Source of the DNA: Caulochytrium protostelioides
Lineage: Eukaryota; Chytridiomycota; Caulochytriomycetes; Caulochytriales; Caulochytriaceae
NCBI GenBank assembly: GCA_003615045.1
Contig: ML014187.1
Span: 1-64,000 of the forward strand
Direction of reading: 5' to 3'
DNA: 64,000 nt
The notes under the pieces were generated by a model. It ran no database searches. It saw only the letters and a program-made list of their open reading frames with translations, and had not been told where the DNA came from. How positions within the stretch are numbered: the first letter of the stretch is position 1; every line of letters starts with the position of its first letter. Below are positions 1 to 11,152 of the stretch, piece after piece. The position numbers and the translations under genes are program-made.

Positions 1-2
1 CT

Positions 3-299
3 CGCCGGCCGCCGCGAGCGCGCCGTCGGCCGGCGACCCGGCGCCCGTGGCGCGTGCCGTCGCGCTCGCCGCGGCCCGGGAGCGGCCCCGGCGGCTCACG
101 ACCGGCCGCCACGGCGCGCCCAGCGGCGACCCCCGTGGAGTGGCGAGACGGCCCGTGGCTCGTGCCCGGTTCGAGCGGTCCCGCCGCGCCGTGGGTGGTC
201 GTGGTGGTGGCCGGCGCGGGAGGCCTGTGGCGTCGGCGGACCCGCCGGACCTCGCGGACCCCCCTTCGCCACCGGGTCACGCCCCCACGAGCGCCGTAA
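3..299 (+). other. Possible 3' part of a gene entering from the left edge (weak)
   Basis: A frame is open from the window edge to a TAA at 297-299, and its second half uses the GC-ending codons typical of genes here (around 130-240), including a short run of valines that could be a membrane segment. The stop falls inside a perfect splice-donor-like GTAAGT at 296-301, so the frame could be an exon rather than a 3' end. A second frame is also open to 340. No family is recognised, and GC-rich DNA gives chance open frames often, so this is only a candidate. Confidence 0.15.
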
Positions 300-383
300 G
301 TGGTACCGCCATGCGCGGCCCCGGCGCCATCGGAAAATGAAAGCGCCGACCGTGCGATAAGAACTCGGGGAGCACGGGACGAG

Positions 384-415
<32 letters not shown>
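384..415. repeat. (GGC)n trinucleotide run
   Basis: About ten GGC units in a row lie in the region upstream of the cystathionine beta-synthase gene. It is a simple microsatellite outside any supported gene. The rest of 300-817 holds no supported gene and probably includes the promoter of the next gene. Confidence 0.85.
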
Positions 416-817
416 ACAGGCTCGCGCGGTCAGTCACAGGGGCCGAGCCCTCCGCCCGCCGTGCCACGTCTCGGCTCGGGTCGTGCGAGCAGAGGCCTCC
501 CCCGCAGGGTGGCCATCGCAACCATCGCGCAGGTCCACGATAAATTACAGCGAATGAACGCAGCGAACGGCATCAAGTGAGGGGCGCTGGATCCGCTGGC
601 GACCCAGTCCCCGGTGGACGGCGTCCAGGTCGTCCGCGTGGCTCGTGGGGTCTGCTGAAAGGGATCTCCGCCAACGGCCGTTTGTGCGATGCCACGGAAC
701 CCTCATGCTTCAGAACCCTCTCCAACGCATCCGTCGACGCTCTTGCTTCGCCAGAACGAGTGCCCTCCCTCCCCCTTTGTTGTGTGATCCCATCCTTCTC
801 GTGGCCGTATCGCCGCC

Positions 818-2362
818 ATGACGGCCGCCACGTCGTCGACGGACCCCCGTCACCGCATCTATGACACGGTGCTGGAGCACATCGGCAACACGCCGATGAT
901 CCGCCTCAACCGCATCGCCAAGGCCGCGGGCCTGCAGTGCGAGCTGGTCGCCAAGTGTGAGTTCTACAATGCCGGCGGCTCGGTCAAAGACCGCATCGCC
1001 AAGCGCATGGTCGAGATGGCCGAGAAGGAGGGCCGCCTCGTGCCCGGCCGCAGCACGATCATCGAGCCGACCTCCGGCAACACGGGCATCGGCCTCGCCC
1101 TGACGGCCGCCGTGAAGGGCTACCGCACCATCATCACGCTGCCCGAGAAGATGTCCAAGGAAAAGGTCGATGTCCTCAAGGCCCTCGGCGCCGAGATCAT
1201 TCGCACGCCCACGGAGGCCGCGTGGGACGCGCCGGACTCCCACATCGGCGTGGCACGCCGCCTCGAGAAGGAGATCCCCGACGCGCTGATCCCGGACCAG
1301 TACAGCAACGTGAACAACCCGATGGCCCACTACGAGGGCACCGCCGAGGAAATCATCGCGCAGTGCGACGGCAAGATCGACATGTTTGTCGCGGGCGCCG
1401 GCACCGGTGGCACCGTGGCCGGCGTCGGCCGCAAGCTCAAAGAGAAAATCCCGGGCGTCGAGATCGTGGCCGCCGACCCGAAGGGCAGTATCCTCGCCCT
1501 CCCCGCGTCCCTCAACGCCGGCGGCGTCCACGGCTACCAGGTCGAGGGGATCGGGTATGACTTCGTGCCTGAAGTCCTCAACCGCGACTACATCGACCGC
1601 TGGATCAAGACGGACGACGCGGAGGCGTTCGTGATGGCGCGCCGCCTGATCCGCGAGGAGGGGCTGCTCTGCGGCGGGTCCTCGGGCACGGCCGTCGTCG
1701 CGGCCATCGAGGCCGCTCGCGACCTCAAGCCGGGCCAGCGCTGCGTCGTGCTCCTGCCGGACTCGGTCCGCAACTACATGACCAAGTTCCTCAGCGAGGA
1801 GTGGATGCTGGCGCACCACTTCATCGAGCCGCCCACCGACTCGCCGCCGCCGCCGCTCGCCACGGGCAAAGCAAGCAATAAGCAGCACGAGCACATGAAA
1901 CTCCGATGGGGCGCCGCCAAGGTCCGCGACCTGCAGCTCGCCAAGGCCGTCGCCATCTCGGCCGACGCGACCGTCGAGGACGCGATCGGCCTCATGCAGC
2001 AGAACGGCTACGACCAGCTCCCTGTCTACGAGGCGTCCGCGGACGGCAAGCGCCGCTTGGTCGGCCAGGTCACCCTCGGCAACGTGATGTCCCACGTGGC
2101 GAGCGGCCGCGCGCAGCTCGCGGACCCCGTGGCCAAGCCCATGTTCCACTTCAAGACCACCGAGTCAGGCACGAAGTTCAAGCCCATCACGCCGGAGACC
2201 CCGCTCGAGGACCTCCAGGACTTCTTCAACGCCCACTCCTCGGCCGTCGTGACGTCCGCCGTGACCGGCAACGAGGAGCCCGAGATCCTGCACGTGGTCA
2301 CCAAGATCGATCTGATGGGCTACCTCATCAAGATCAACAAGAAGCCCGGGTCCCTCGCTTAG
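818..2362 (+). CDS. CYS4: Cystathionine beta-synthase
   Basis: This 514-residue enzyme condenses serine and homocysteine to cystathionine with pyridoxal phosphate, the first step of transsulfuration in the cytosol. The catalytic domain spans roughly residues 12-345: the PLP lysine sits in GGSVKDR (about K57), TSGNTGIG is the cofactor phosphate/substrate loop, and [10 protein letters not shown] and GGSSGTA are further PLP-fold loops. Two C-terminal CBS motifs (about 365-510) form the regulatory pair. The length matches yeast Cys4 (about 507). The N-terminus lacks the haem-binding extension of animal enzymes, as in yeast. The start is an ATG in a good context (GCCGCCATGA), a few residues before the conserved block. 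It converges on the phosphatase gene, 283 bp away. Call is firm. Confidence 0.97.
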   Translation: MTAATSSTDPRHRIYDTVLEHIGNTPMIRLNRIAKAAGLQCELVAKCEFYNAGGSVKDRIAKRMVEMAEKEGRLVPGRSTIIEPTSGNTGIGLALTAAVKGYRTIITLPEKMSKEKVDVLKALGAEIIRTPTEAAWDAPDSHIGVARRLEKEIPDALIPDQYSNVNNPMAHYEGTAEEIIAQCDGKIDMFVAGAGTGGTVAGVGRKLKEKIPGVEIVAADPKGSILALPASLNAGGVHGYQVEGIGYDFVPEVLNRDYIDRWIKTDDAEAFVMARRLIREEGLLCGGSSGTAVVAAIEAARDLKPGQRCVVLLPDSVRNYMTKFLSEEWMLAHHFIEPPTDSPPPPLATGKASNKQHEHMKLRWGAAKVRDLQLAKAVAISADATVEDAIGLMQQNGYDQLPVYEASADGKRRLVGQVTLGNVMSHVASGRAQLADPVAKPMFHFKTTESGTKFKPITPETPLEDLQDFFNAHSSAVVTSAVTGNEEPEILHVVTKIDLMGYLIKINKKPGSLA

Positions 2363-2645
2363 TCGCTTCTTCTCTTTGTCGCCATCGCTCAACCCTGTTT
2401 ATTTTTACGTAAAAGAAGACTCGAAAGAAACCGCAGCGGGAGGGGGGAGGCGGGGGAGAACCAAGCGAGGGCAGGCAGCGCGCATCAGCGTCGATGCGTG
2501 CTGGACCGTCCGTGGCGCCCGCAACGAACCCCCAGCGGGTCCCCGGCGACCGCTGTCCGACCCCGCGCAGCCATGCGCCTCCCGCCGCGCGTCGTCATTC
2601 CGCGCCGCGCCGCGGACGCGGCCTCTTGGCCAGCACGGCTCGGCG

Positions 2646-4032
2646 TCACCATCCCAGCGTCTGCTTGCGCACCGGCCCGGGCGACGCCGCCCGCTGGTCG
2701 TCGTTCAGATGCGGCGGCAGCGGCGGCAGGCGCTTGCGCGACGCTTCGGGCGTCGGCAGCGGGCTCGTCTTGGCGCTCCCACTCGGGCTCTGGCCGCGCC
2801 ACAGCCGCGACGTCGCCGCGACCGTCGCCGAGATGGCGCCCATCAGCCGCGGATCCGAGGACGGCGGCACGGCCGCGGGCGGCTTCGTCAGGGCCGACGC
2901 CGGTGCGGCGGCGGCGGAGGCGGCGGCGGGCGCGGCCGCGGCCGCGGCGGCTGCCGCCGCGCGCTGCTGCTGCTGCTTCAAGGCGCGGCGCTGCAGGAGC
3001 TGCGTCCAGCGGTCCAGCCCCGCGAGATGGCTGACGCCGTTCATGTCGCCGACGGTGCCCTCCCAGTCCCAGTCGGTGCCCGCCGGGTTGAGCTGCTGCG
3101 CGATCGCGAGGCGGTAGACGGCGGCGTTCTTGGGGAACCCGAACGCGGGTTCCCCGGGCAGCCGGAAGCCGAGCTCCGTGGCCACGTGCTGGATGAGCGC
3201 GGTGATCCATCCGCCGTGGGTGATCACCAGGATGTGGGCCTGCGGGATCTGCTTGCTCGAGCTGAGGCGGGCCTTGGCGTGGCCGTGCGTCGCATGGACG
3301 TGGCTGCTCGCGGGGCCGAGGAGACTGCCCCGCCGGGCGGCCGCGCCCGGGGACTTGGGCGGCTGGGTGCCCGCGCTCTCGGATGCCGCGCTCAGCTGGT
3401 CCTGGTACCGCTCGTTCGGCTGCATCACATAGGTGTCGATGAGGTCGGCGTAGAAATCGACCACGCGGCCGTGGAAATCCTTTTCCTTCTCGGCATGCAC
3501 GTCGACATAGTCGTCGAAGGTCCGGTTCTCGGCCGACAGGAGGCGCTTGGCCTCGGGCCACGGCGCGCCGGTCAGGGGGCCGAGGTCTTTCTCGCGGAGC
3601 CGGTCATCGTAGGTGATGGGCACGGCGGGGAACTGCTCCGCGATGGCCGCGACCGTCTCCCGCGCAGGCTTGCTGCTGCTGCAGTAGACGTGGGTATACG
3701 ATTCCTTGGAGAGGCGCCAAGCCAGGGCTTGCGCTTGCCGCTTGCCGCGCAGGGTGAGCGGCGCTTCCGACTGGCCCTGCAGGATGCGGGGCACCGCAGC
3801 GTTCAGCTGCGTCTGCGCACTACCATCCGATCATTCACAAGCAACCATGCGAGGTCCTGATGAGTCACGCGTTTGGTCTTTTTCACCATCATTCATTTCT
3901 GCCGATGTTCCCCGACCATCGACGCATGTCGCCGTCTTTCCCGTCGGGGGGCGCTGCGCTCAACCATTAACTGTACTGCCGGATAACCGTAATCGTCAAG
4001 ACGGTGCGGCGGGTTCTCGCCTGACGTGCCAT
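2646..4032 (-). CDS. TIGAR-like histidine phosphatase (phosphoglycerate mutase family), one intron
   Basis: Two exons, 4032-3977 and 3819-2646, give about 409 residues; the 157-nt intron starts GTACAG and ends TAG. Splicing inside the catalytic motif produces VIRHAQTQLN, so the phospho-accepting histidine is split between the exons. RILQGQSEAPLTLRG, DDRLREKDLG and a C-terminal THGGWI with the second histidine follow, an order typical of TIGAR/fructose-2,6-bisphosphatase-like members of the family; the true substrate is not predictable. The usual RHG is RHA here, a variant known in the family. A low-complexity loop (about residues 165-215) and a Q/A-rich C-terminal tail of about 110 residues are extra to the fold. 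The start ATG is in a strong context (GCCACCATGG). The first exon codes only 18 residues, so the join rests on the motif and should be confirmed by cDNA. Confidence 0.85.
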
Positions 4033-5615
4033 GGTGGCGATGGGAGGTCTGTAGGGGGAGAGGGACAGCGGTCACGTGGTCAGGAAGGGGACGCCAATGA
4101 ACCCGGCCGATGCCAGAGAACAGAGCGTCTCGGCAAGCCAAGGCAGGGCAAGCAAGCAAGCAATCGGCCAACGAGCACCAAGAACAGGGGCAGGCGTACT
4201 ATGAGGTGTGGCAAGGAAGCAGTCGTCACGTGCGCTGATCGAGACGGCTAATCGAGACCGAGATGGACGGCGCAGACGTGGTCCCACGCGACGGGCCCCG
4301 GACTTGTGTGAACCCTCGTGTGTTGGGCTGCGTTCCGCGTCGAGCAGGGTCCGTGCCACCATCCGCTGGCCGCGCCTGATCGCCCAACGGACATCATGTC
4401 CGCTGCCGCGCCAAACACGCCGAGCTTATAGGATCCGGCGGGATCTCGCGCAGCGCAGGAGGCGGCCCGGCACGGGATCGGCGGTCATCCCCGGGAAAGC
4501 CGCGGGCCCTGGCCGCCTCGTCTCCGGGGGGTCAGTCGTTCCTTGCCGCGCTCGCTGCCACGCAGCGCATGGGCTCCGGGCGACCCGGCGACCCGGCGAC
4601 CCGATGACTCGGCGACTGTGCGACGGCCCGAGCAGGAGCCCGGCGCACCGGCCGCAGGCGGCGAGCGCGCGAAGGTCAGGTGAAGGCTGCCTGCGTTCTC
4701 CCCCTTCTCTCGCCGCCCACGGAGCCGCCGTCGCCGGCGTCGAGGCGGCACGAGCGCGCGCGTGGGAGGTCAGCCGCGCCGGATCCTCCGCCGCGTCTGC
4801 GTCCGCCGCCACGGGCCGTGACGACGGAGGCGTTTGGGAGAGCCGTCCGCATGCCGCTGATGCCAGAACCCGCGGACGACGCTTTCGAGAAGGCGCAGGT
4901 TCTCGCGGGCGGGCGGGCGGGCGGGCGGGCGATCGGCCGATCGGCCTTCGGCGCGTGGGCGCGGCCCGGCGGGCCCGGCGGCGGCGGCTCGGGGACACAA
5001 GCCTCCGGCCATCCGCCGGGGCAATTCTCAATGCTTGGCTCGATGATGCTCAACTCCGCGTTCTTCACCGCCGATCGTGGCCCGAAGGAAGGAAGTCTCG
5101 GGGTCGACGAGGAGAAAAGCAAAGCCCCTGCATGAAAGACGTGCTCGCTGAGACGGCACATGGTCGGGCGGGGTGATTTCGAGCATCAATCTTTTAATTT
5201 TATCACGGACTACGTGTTAAGTGGACGATGAGCGGCTTTCAGGAGGTACACGAATGGCCGGTCCCCCGGTTCATGAAACATGTCATTAAACTTAAAAGCG
5301 TCCAGAACACGAAGACTTCCAAGGATAATACGCCAGGGACGATGGTTGAATGCTCGGCGGCGGCATTCAGGGCCGGCGAGGCAGTCCACCCCCCCGGCGA
5401 TCCAGACCGGTACCTCGTGCCACATGCCGCCTGGAGTGGATCTCCCGATCGCCGCCATGTCATCCCGTGGGCCACGGGTCCATCCAGTCAGCGATCCGCT
5501 TGACCGTGAAATCGGCCATACTGGAGGTGATCAGGATCATCGCTTCAACTGGAATCAATCAACCAAGGCGATTCACAGGACCCCCCAACCTGATGAGGGC
5601 GGGATCGGCGTGTGG
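4033..5615. other. Intergenic, no supported gene
   Basis: About 1.6 kb lies between the phosphatase start and the 3' end of the next minus-strand gene. It contains GC-rich short repeats (degenerate CGACCCGG units near 4576-4617 and GGGC units at 4910-4932) and several chance frames. No recognisable protein block was seen on either strand. Confidence 0.5.
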
Positions 5616-7874
5616 TCAGAGCCGGAGTGATTGCTGCGCGAGCAGGTAGCGCGCGTCGTCAACGCCGTGCGGCATCCGCGTGGCGCTTTGCCACCGGACC
5701 GGCCACCCGGGCTCGATGGGCGCCGACGCCGCCTGGGCTTCCAGGACGCGGGTCAGCACGGCGCCGGGCAACTGCGCGGCCGCGGCGCTGGCGATGTCCT
5801 CCTCCGAGGCCGGCGGGAGCGCCATCGCGGCCGGCCTGGTCGCAGCGGCCGCCGGGGTCCGCGGCGAGACCATGCGCCGCACGATGTGGATGCGGGCTTT
5901 CAGCAGCAGGAGCCCGAGGTCCGTGGGATCGGCTTGATCCATGAGGGTGTCCATGCGCGTGAGCAGCGTCCGCACATAGGCGCCGGCGATGGGCGCGAGA
6001 CCGCGCACGAGGTAGAGACCCCAGGCGGCGACGGCGACTTGCGGATGCAGCAGCAGTCGCACCAGCAGACGATCCATCGTGGCCAGCGCGAGTTCGGCAC
6101 CGTCGGCGTCGGTCGAGCCGTTGCCGTCGGGCGAATGATTGGCCGATTGGCCCATCCGCCGGATGAGGAAGCGGGTGACCATTCCGGCGAGGTGCAGCGT
6201 CAGTGTTGGCGGCACGGCGTCGCGCGTCGTGGCCTGGCCCGTGACCACGGCCGCGAGCCAGGCGTCGAGCACGGGCAACGGGCCCGAGGGCACGAGCGTC
6301 GGCGCCACGTGGTCGAGCGAGAGCAGAATCGGAAGCAACAGCGTGTGGACGCGCGCGCGGTCAGTGGCCGACCAGAGTCGGCGGAAGGGCGCCGGGATGC
6401 GTTCGAGCGCCGTGTCAAGCGGCCGAGTCGCGCCGAAGTGCAGCAGGGTTTGGAGCATCGCGTGCGGCGACGCATCGCCCCGCGTGTCGCGGTTGACGCT
6501 GTCGAGAAAAGTCTTGATCTTGGGAGGAATCGTCGCATACACGGTCACCACGCTGGATGCTACTGAGGATCCAGAGTCGGCAGCCGATCCCGCCGGAGCC
6601 GGCCGATGCGGATGCAACAGTCGCTCAGGCCACACCGACAGGGTGAGAAGCAACGTATACACATAGTGGCAGAAGACGGCGGTGGCCACCGCATCCCGAT
6701 CCCAGCGGATGGGTCCCATGAGACGGCTGCTGAACATATCCAGGCGCAGGAGTTGCGTGACGCTGTGAGCCTGCGCCATCAAGTAGCGGCCCTCCGCCGC
6801 GTCCTCCGCCGCCGGACGGCGGTGGGGCGAGGACGGGTGCGCCTTCTTAGCTACCAGATCGCAGGCCTGCGCGATCGCCGTTTCCCACGTCCGCGTCATC
6901 GTGCTCATCAACTGGGCCGCTATCCCGTGTTGGAACCGGCGAAGTGCTTCCCGACGTCGCGTCGTCTCGGCCTCTCCCTCCATGGTCACGGCGCGTGCGG
7001 CGCCACGAGGCTGGGGCGAGGCGAGGCCGAGCACGGCTGTGCGATGGAGATGGACCAACCAGGCATTGTGGTAGAGGAGCCCCACATTGAGCGAGTGGGC
7101 AATCCCGTTCTGAATCGAGAGCTGCATCATGCGGTCGAAAACGCCGTTGACGGCCGTCCAAAACGCTTCAATGGGCGGCGTAAAGAGAGCCGTCGAGGGG
7201 CCGACGAGCTGCGAGATGCGGCGCAAGCTGGGAACCGCTTCCTTGAGGGTCTGGCTCACCACCTGCTTAAAGAGCGCGCGCCGACTCGGTATCCTGGCAT
7301 ACACCGGCGCGACGGCGTCAATCCCGTTGAGCAGCAGCTGGATCGTGCCCAGCCGACGCAGTAACCAGGAATCAGTCTCGACCACAGGATCGTATCCACC
7401 GGTCTCCTGGCGACGCTGTGCCACGTGGAGGCATCGGTGCACCGCCAGCATCATCTCGACACTGCAACACCGAGCAATCCCGGGCCACAGATCGGACTCG
7501 GGGAGCTCTGTGGCAGTCGCAGCGCCGGGCGTCGCGTCCATCTCGCTGGCAGCCGCGGCCGCCACGAGCGTCGTCGCCCTGGCGAGACTCAGGCCGAGCC
7601 CAAAGTCGATATACTGCCATCGGGACGAGTACTCCGAGGTGGCGACGATACTGGCGGGCGGCACGTGGCTCAGGTCGGCGACGAGGTGGCCGTCGGCACT
7701 GAGCACGTCGAGCCTTTGGAGGTGGCACTCGATGGCGTCGATGCTCTGCGCCATGGGCGACGCCGCTGACGTCGCCGTCGTCGACATCGACGCCGCAGAC
7801 GGCAAAGCTCTCACTGATGAGGCTCTGGCCGGTGAGTCCCTTGCCCCACCTGAGGCTGAGATGGCGTCAGCCAT
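5616..7874 (-). CDS. Hypothetical protein, large all-helical, 752 aa
   Basis: A single uninterrupted frame of 752 codons starts at an ATG in a good context (CCCCCATGG). I do not recognise the family. The protein looks almost wholly alpha-helical, with leucine/alanine-rich amphipathic stretches (about residues 165-300, 330-440 and 480-680), few glycines, and polar low-complexity linkers. It has no obvious signal peptide, zinc cluster or catalytic motif; hydrophobic stretches such as the one near residue 415 look like buried helices rather than membrane spans. A helical-repeat scaffold or the middle region of a fungal transcription factor are possibilities, neither supported by a motif. The long open frame with good start and biased codons makes it a real gene. 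Confidence 0.75.
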   Translation of the reverse strand: MADAISASGGARDSPARASSVRALPSAASMSTTATSAASPMAQSIDAIECHLQRLDVLSADGHLVADLSHVPPASIVATSEYSSRWQYIDFGLGLSLARATTLVAAAAASEMDATPGAATATELPESDLWPGIARCCSVEMMLAVHRCLHVAQRRQETGGYDPVVETDSWLLRRLGTIQLLLNGIDAVAPVYARIPSRRALFKQVVSQTLKEAVPSLRRISQLVGPSTALFTPPIEAFWTAVNGVFDRMMQLSIQNGIAHSLNVGLLYHNAWLVHLHRTAVLGLASPQPRGAARAVTMEGEAETTRRREALRRFQHGIAAQLMSTMTRTWETAIAQACDLVAKKAHPSSPHRRPAAEDAAEGRYLMAQAHSVTQLLRLDMFSSRLMGPIRWDRDAVATAVFCHYVYTLLLTLSVWPERLLHPHRPAPAGSAADSGSSVASSVVTVYATIPPKIKTFLDSVNRDTRGDASPHAMLQTLLHFGATRPLDTALERIPAPFRRLWSATDRARVHTLLLPILLSLDHVAPTLVPSGPLPVLDAWLAAVVTGQATTRDAVPPTLTLHLAGMVTRFLIRRMGQSANHSPDGNGSTDADGAELALATMDRLLVRLLLHPQVAVAAWGLYLVRGLAPIAGAYVRTLLTRMDTLMDQADPTDLGLLLLKARIHIVRRMVSPRTPAAAATRPAAMALPPASEEDIASAAAAQLPGAVLTRVLEAQAASAPIEPGWPVRWQSATRMPHGVDDARYLLAQQSLRL

Positions 7875-9535
7875 GGGGGCGGAGGACCACCGTCGCGAGT
7901 GTGACGACGAGGGGATTGGCGCCGAAGGCGAGGATCGTGACGTGCTGGGCTATTGCTCGTTCAAGTCGTGATGAAAACTTTCTGAACGGGGAATGGTCGT
8001 GGATCGAGACGTTGTTCGCCGCCTCAAGCCGTAGGCCACGCCTGCGATGCAGTGGATCACGTGGTTAACCATGTCCCGACGCGGGACGTCAACATCGGCA
8101 TCGTGTTGATTAATCAACTGAGTGCAATCGATCGATACGGAAGCTGAAGAAAGAATTCCCTAGACGGAGAATTCGAACCTGGTCGACCAGTCGCGCCGAA
8201 GGATGGTCGGTGATGTGGTCGATCAACGATCGAAGCGGATCGAGTCGGCCGAGAGACCTCTAGGTCACCGTCGGTGAGCAGCCTTGGCCCGACAAACCGT
8301 GATGGATGCCAGCTCCGCGTCTGAAGCAGACATCGACAGGAAAGTGGATTCTGCCCACTCCGGCAGAACGGTTGCCGCTTCTATGGAACGCAGCTCATGG
8401 TCGCGGAGGACAGATGCGTGGCTTTGCGACCGTTGTCTCCGACACTCGTGCACCACGGTCCGACGAGCCACGGCCGGCGCGCAGGACCCTCGGCAGAGGC
8501 GCAGCACGTGCTGCGCCACCGGCTTCGCCACACCGAAGATGGCGCCTCTACGGCGTTTCGCGGGCTGGCGGCCGATCGACAGCCCGTATCGGCCATCGCG
8601 CCTCGGTTTCGCGCGATGCCGATTCCGAGTATGTTCTTCATCCGCCGATACTCCGTGGATGCGGTCCACCCCTAGCAGCTAACGCGGCACTGAAGAGCCG
8701 CCGTGAGTGGCTCCCAGGGAAAGACAGCGCACCGTGATGGCCAGGACGCGGCCTGCATCGTCGCGTCGCGTCGCGCGACCCTCACGGCATACCATCGCCA
8801 TCCGCATGAAATCACCGCGCGAGACGGGAAGAACGCCGCAGCGCTCAGGAGTCTGCATCGGTGACTCAGGCGGCCGGTGCCGGAGCACGTCGGGCGCCTC
8901 CGGCCGGTGGCGCTGTCCACCTTCGCGTGTCCCTGCGCAGCCCCGGTGCCCCGCTTGTGCGCCATACTACCGACTGTGCACAGGCGGCTTGCAGGCGACA
9001 TCGCCGCTCGACCCCGTGCCGCCCCCGTGGACGCTGCCGCCGCCGCCGCCGCCGCCGTGGCCAAAGGACCGCTGCCAAGCCTCGCGAGCGAGACTCCGAA
9101 GCTTTCCCGGAGCCCAGCGGAGCGGGACCTCGGGTCCGCTCCGGCGGTAACGACGACGAGCTCACCCCCAACCCCAACCTATCGGAGACGGAGTGAATGG
9201 CATGGAAATGACGAGGTGTTCTCGCATGTTGCTGTCTTGATGCAGACCCCGCGTCCCGCGACGCGGTCGTGATCGTCTCGCGCATCGCCGTCTCGCCGCG
9301 ACGTCCCGCCAGACACCTTCTGATCCAGGTACACCGCTCTCGGATCACCTGTCTCCTATTGGTACACCGCATCGACCGCACGATCGTCCAACCGATCGAC
9401 CGATCGACCGATTGACCGAGCCTGAGCTCCCCGCATCCCACGCAGGGCGCAGGGGTCGACGGCCGCTGCTGACCCCGCCCATGCCCGCGCCGGACTTCAT
9501 GGACCACCGCGACGCCACATCATAGAAGGCACAGC
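7875..9535. other. Divergent intergenic region
   Basis: This 1.66-kb stretch separates the starts of the minus-strand hypothetical gene and the plus-strand transporter, so it should contain both promoters. Short tandem CCGATCGA-like units occur at 9392-9415. Open frames at 8265-8737 on both strands overlap each other and resemble no protein; I saw no gene. Confidence 0.5.
8105..8118. promoter_or_regulatory. Perfect 14-bp palindrome GTTGATTAATCAAC
   Basis: The sequence reads identically on both strands, with a TGATTAATCA core like a dimeric homeodomain-type site. It lies about 230 bp upstream of the minus-strand hypothetical gene. The palindrome is directly visible; a role as a binding site is inference. 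Confidence 0.35.
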
Positions 9536-11152
9536 ATGGGCCTGGCCGAGGGCGATGCCCGCGGCCATGCCAGCCCGCCTGCCGTCGACAGGCCCGCCGA
9601 TGCCGCCGGGGTCACGCCGTTCCGCACGAGCGTCGATAACACCGACTTCCACGACCGGCCATGGAGCCTGGACCTCGCCGAGATCGGACGCCAGGTCACC
9701 CAGCGCGCCGCCACCGCGGGCACGCCGTCCCCTGCGGCCTCGCCGGGCGGCCACAGCCAGCGCTCCAGCGGCAGCTATGGCGATATCGCCCGTCCTCTGC
9801 GGCCCGCGAGCCGCGGCACCATCCGTGGCGGTCGCGATGCGGATATGGCGCTCGATCCGAGCTCCCGGTTTCTGTCGGATGCGTCAGGGAGCGACTTCGA
9901 GATCGACGACAGCGATCTGGACGGTGAGTTCGATGCCGAGTACAACGGCGAGGGCGAGTATATCCAGCTCAAGTCGTCGTCCCATCGACGCCCTCGCAGT
10001 GACCTCGCGCGGACCTCGCAGACGGGCGATGCGCCGCGCATGAGTGTCGGACGGCGAGACGGCGAAAGCCCGCCGGACGCGCTGTTTGCGGAGCGCGGCA
10101 CGGCGTTCCACGTCGAGCCAAAGCGCGATATCATGAGCCTCCGCAGCATGCTCTCGGTGGTCGGCCTCATTACCACGTGGTACATCTGCTCGCTCAGCCT
10201 TAGCGTGTTCAATAAGTGGCTCTTCTCAGCCGAGCGCGGGCTGCCCGTGTACCCGGTCAGCATGACCATGTTTCACTTCATTGTCCAAGGCGGCCTGTCA
10301 TACGGAATCACCCACTACGTGGTGCCCAAGTATCGGCCAGCGCGGTGGCCGACCGCTCACAACTATGCCCGCGATCTGATTCCCTGCGGCGCCGCCACCG
10401 CGCTCGACATTGGGCTAAGCAACCTCTCGCTCAAGCTCATCTCGCTCACCTTCTACACGATGGTCAAGTCGAGTGTGCCGGTCTTTGTCTTGCTCTTCGC
10501 ATTCCTCTTTGGACTCGAGAAACCCTCGCTCCGCTTGGCCGGCATCATGGCTGTGATCTGCGTGGGCGTCTTCCTAATGGTGGCCGGCGACACAGCCTTC
10601 CATCTGCTCGGATATACCCAGGTCCAGTTCGCCGCCGTACTCTCGGGGTTCCGCTGGGCCGTCACCCAGCGGCTCCTCAAGGGCAAAGAAATGGGCGTCG
10701 ACAACCCGTTCGCGACTAACCTCGTGCTGTCGCCCATCATGGCCGTTTGCCTGGGCCTCTTTGCGCTGTACCTCGGCGAGTTCGGCCAGCTGTGGCGGTC
10801 GGCGTGGTTCGCGACGACTGGCAACACGCTGCGCCTCCTCGGGATCGGCACGGCCGGCGGCATCACCGCATTCCTGATGGTGACCGCCGAGTTCGCCTTG
10901 ATCTCCATGACGTCCATCGTGACGCTCTCGGTCGCCGGGATCTGCAAAGAAGTTGTCACGATCCTCGTCTCCATGATGGTCTTTGGCGACCATTTGACCG
11001 CCATGAATGTTGTCGGGCTGTTTGTTAGTCTCGTCGGCATCGCCCTCTACAATCTCCACCGTGTGCGCGTCGCGCAAAAGCGACGACTGCACGACGCCCT
11101 CACCGCCGACAAGGAGAGCGAGTCGTTATCGAATCTCCATTCGATCCAATGA
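9536..11152 (+). CDS. SLC35C2: SLC35C2/Ymd8-type nucleotide-sugar or triose-phosphate family transporter
   Basis: The 538-residue protein has a hydrophilic, serine- and aspartate-rich cytosolic tail (about 1-200), then a ten-helix drug/metabolite transporter fold (about 200-515). The first helix carries WYICSLSLSVFNKW, followed by the family blocks CGAATALDIGLSNLSL, FYTMVKSSVPVFVLLFA and FRWAVTQRLL, the pattern of the SLC35C2 branch of the TPT family. Such proteins sit in Golgi or ER-Golgi membranes; the transported sugar is uncertain. The C-terminal helices include SIVTLSVAGICKEVVTI. The tail is longer than in animal SLC35C2 (about 365 aa). The start ATG has context CAGCATGG, and the gene is intronless. 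Confidence 0.9.
   Translation: MGLAEGDARGHASPPAVDRPADAAGVTPFRTSVDNTDFHDRPWSLDLAEIGRQVTQRAATAGTPSPAASPGGHSQRSSGSYGDIARPLRPASRGTIRGGRDADMALDPSSRFLSDASGSDFEIDDSDLDGEFDAEYNGEGEYIQLKSSSHRRPRSDLARTSQTGDAPRMSVGRRDGESPPDALFAERGTAFHVEPKRDIMSLRSMLSVVGLITTWYICSLSLSVFNKWLFSAERGLPVYPVSMTMFHFIVQGGLSYGITHYVVPKYRPARWPTAHNYARDLIPCGAATALDIGLSNLSLKLISLTFYTMVKSSVPVFVLLFAFLFGLEKPSLRLAGIMAVICVGVFLMVAGDTAFHLLGYTQVQFAAVLSGFRWAVTQRLLKGKEMGVDNPFATNLVLSPIMAVCLGLFALYLGEFGQLWRSAWFATTGNTLRLLGIGTAGGITAFLMVTAEFALISMTSIVTLSVAGICKEVVTILVSMMVFGDHLTAMNVVGLFVSLVGIALYNLHRVRVAQKRRLHDALTADKESESLSNLHSIQ

Noticed and set aside
710-2149. Long minus-strand frame opposite cystathionine beta-synthase
   Set aside because: It is the reverse-strand shadow of a well-supported gene; its translation is Arg/Val/His-rich with no domain.
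8165-8200. tRNA-like B-box on the minus strand (GGTTCGAATTC)
   Set aside because: No matching acceptor stem, anticodon arm or A-box could be found around it.
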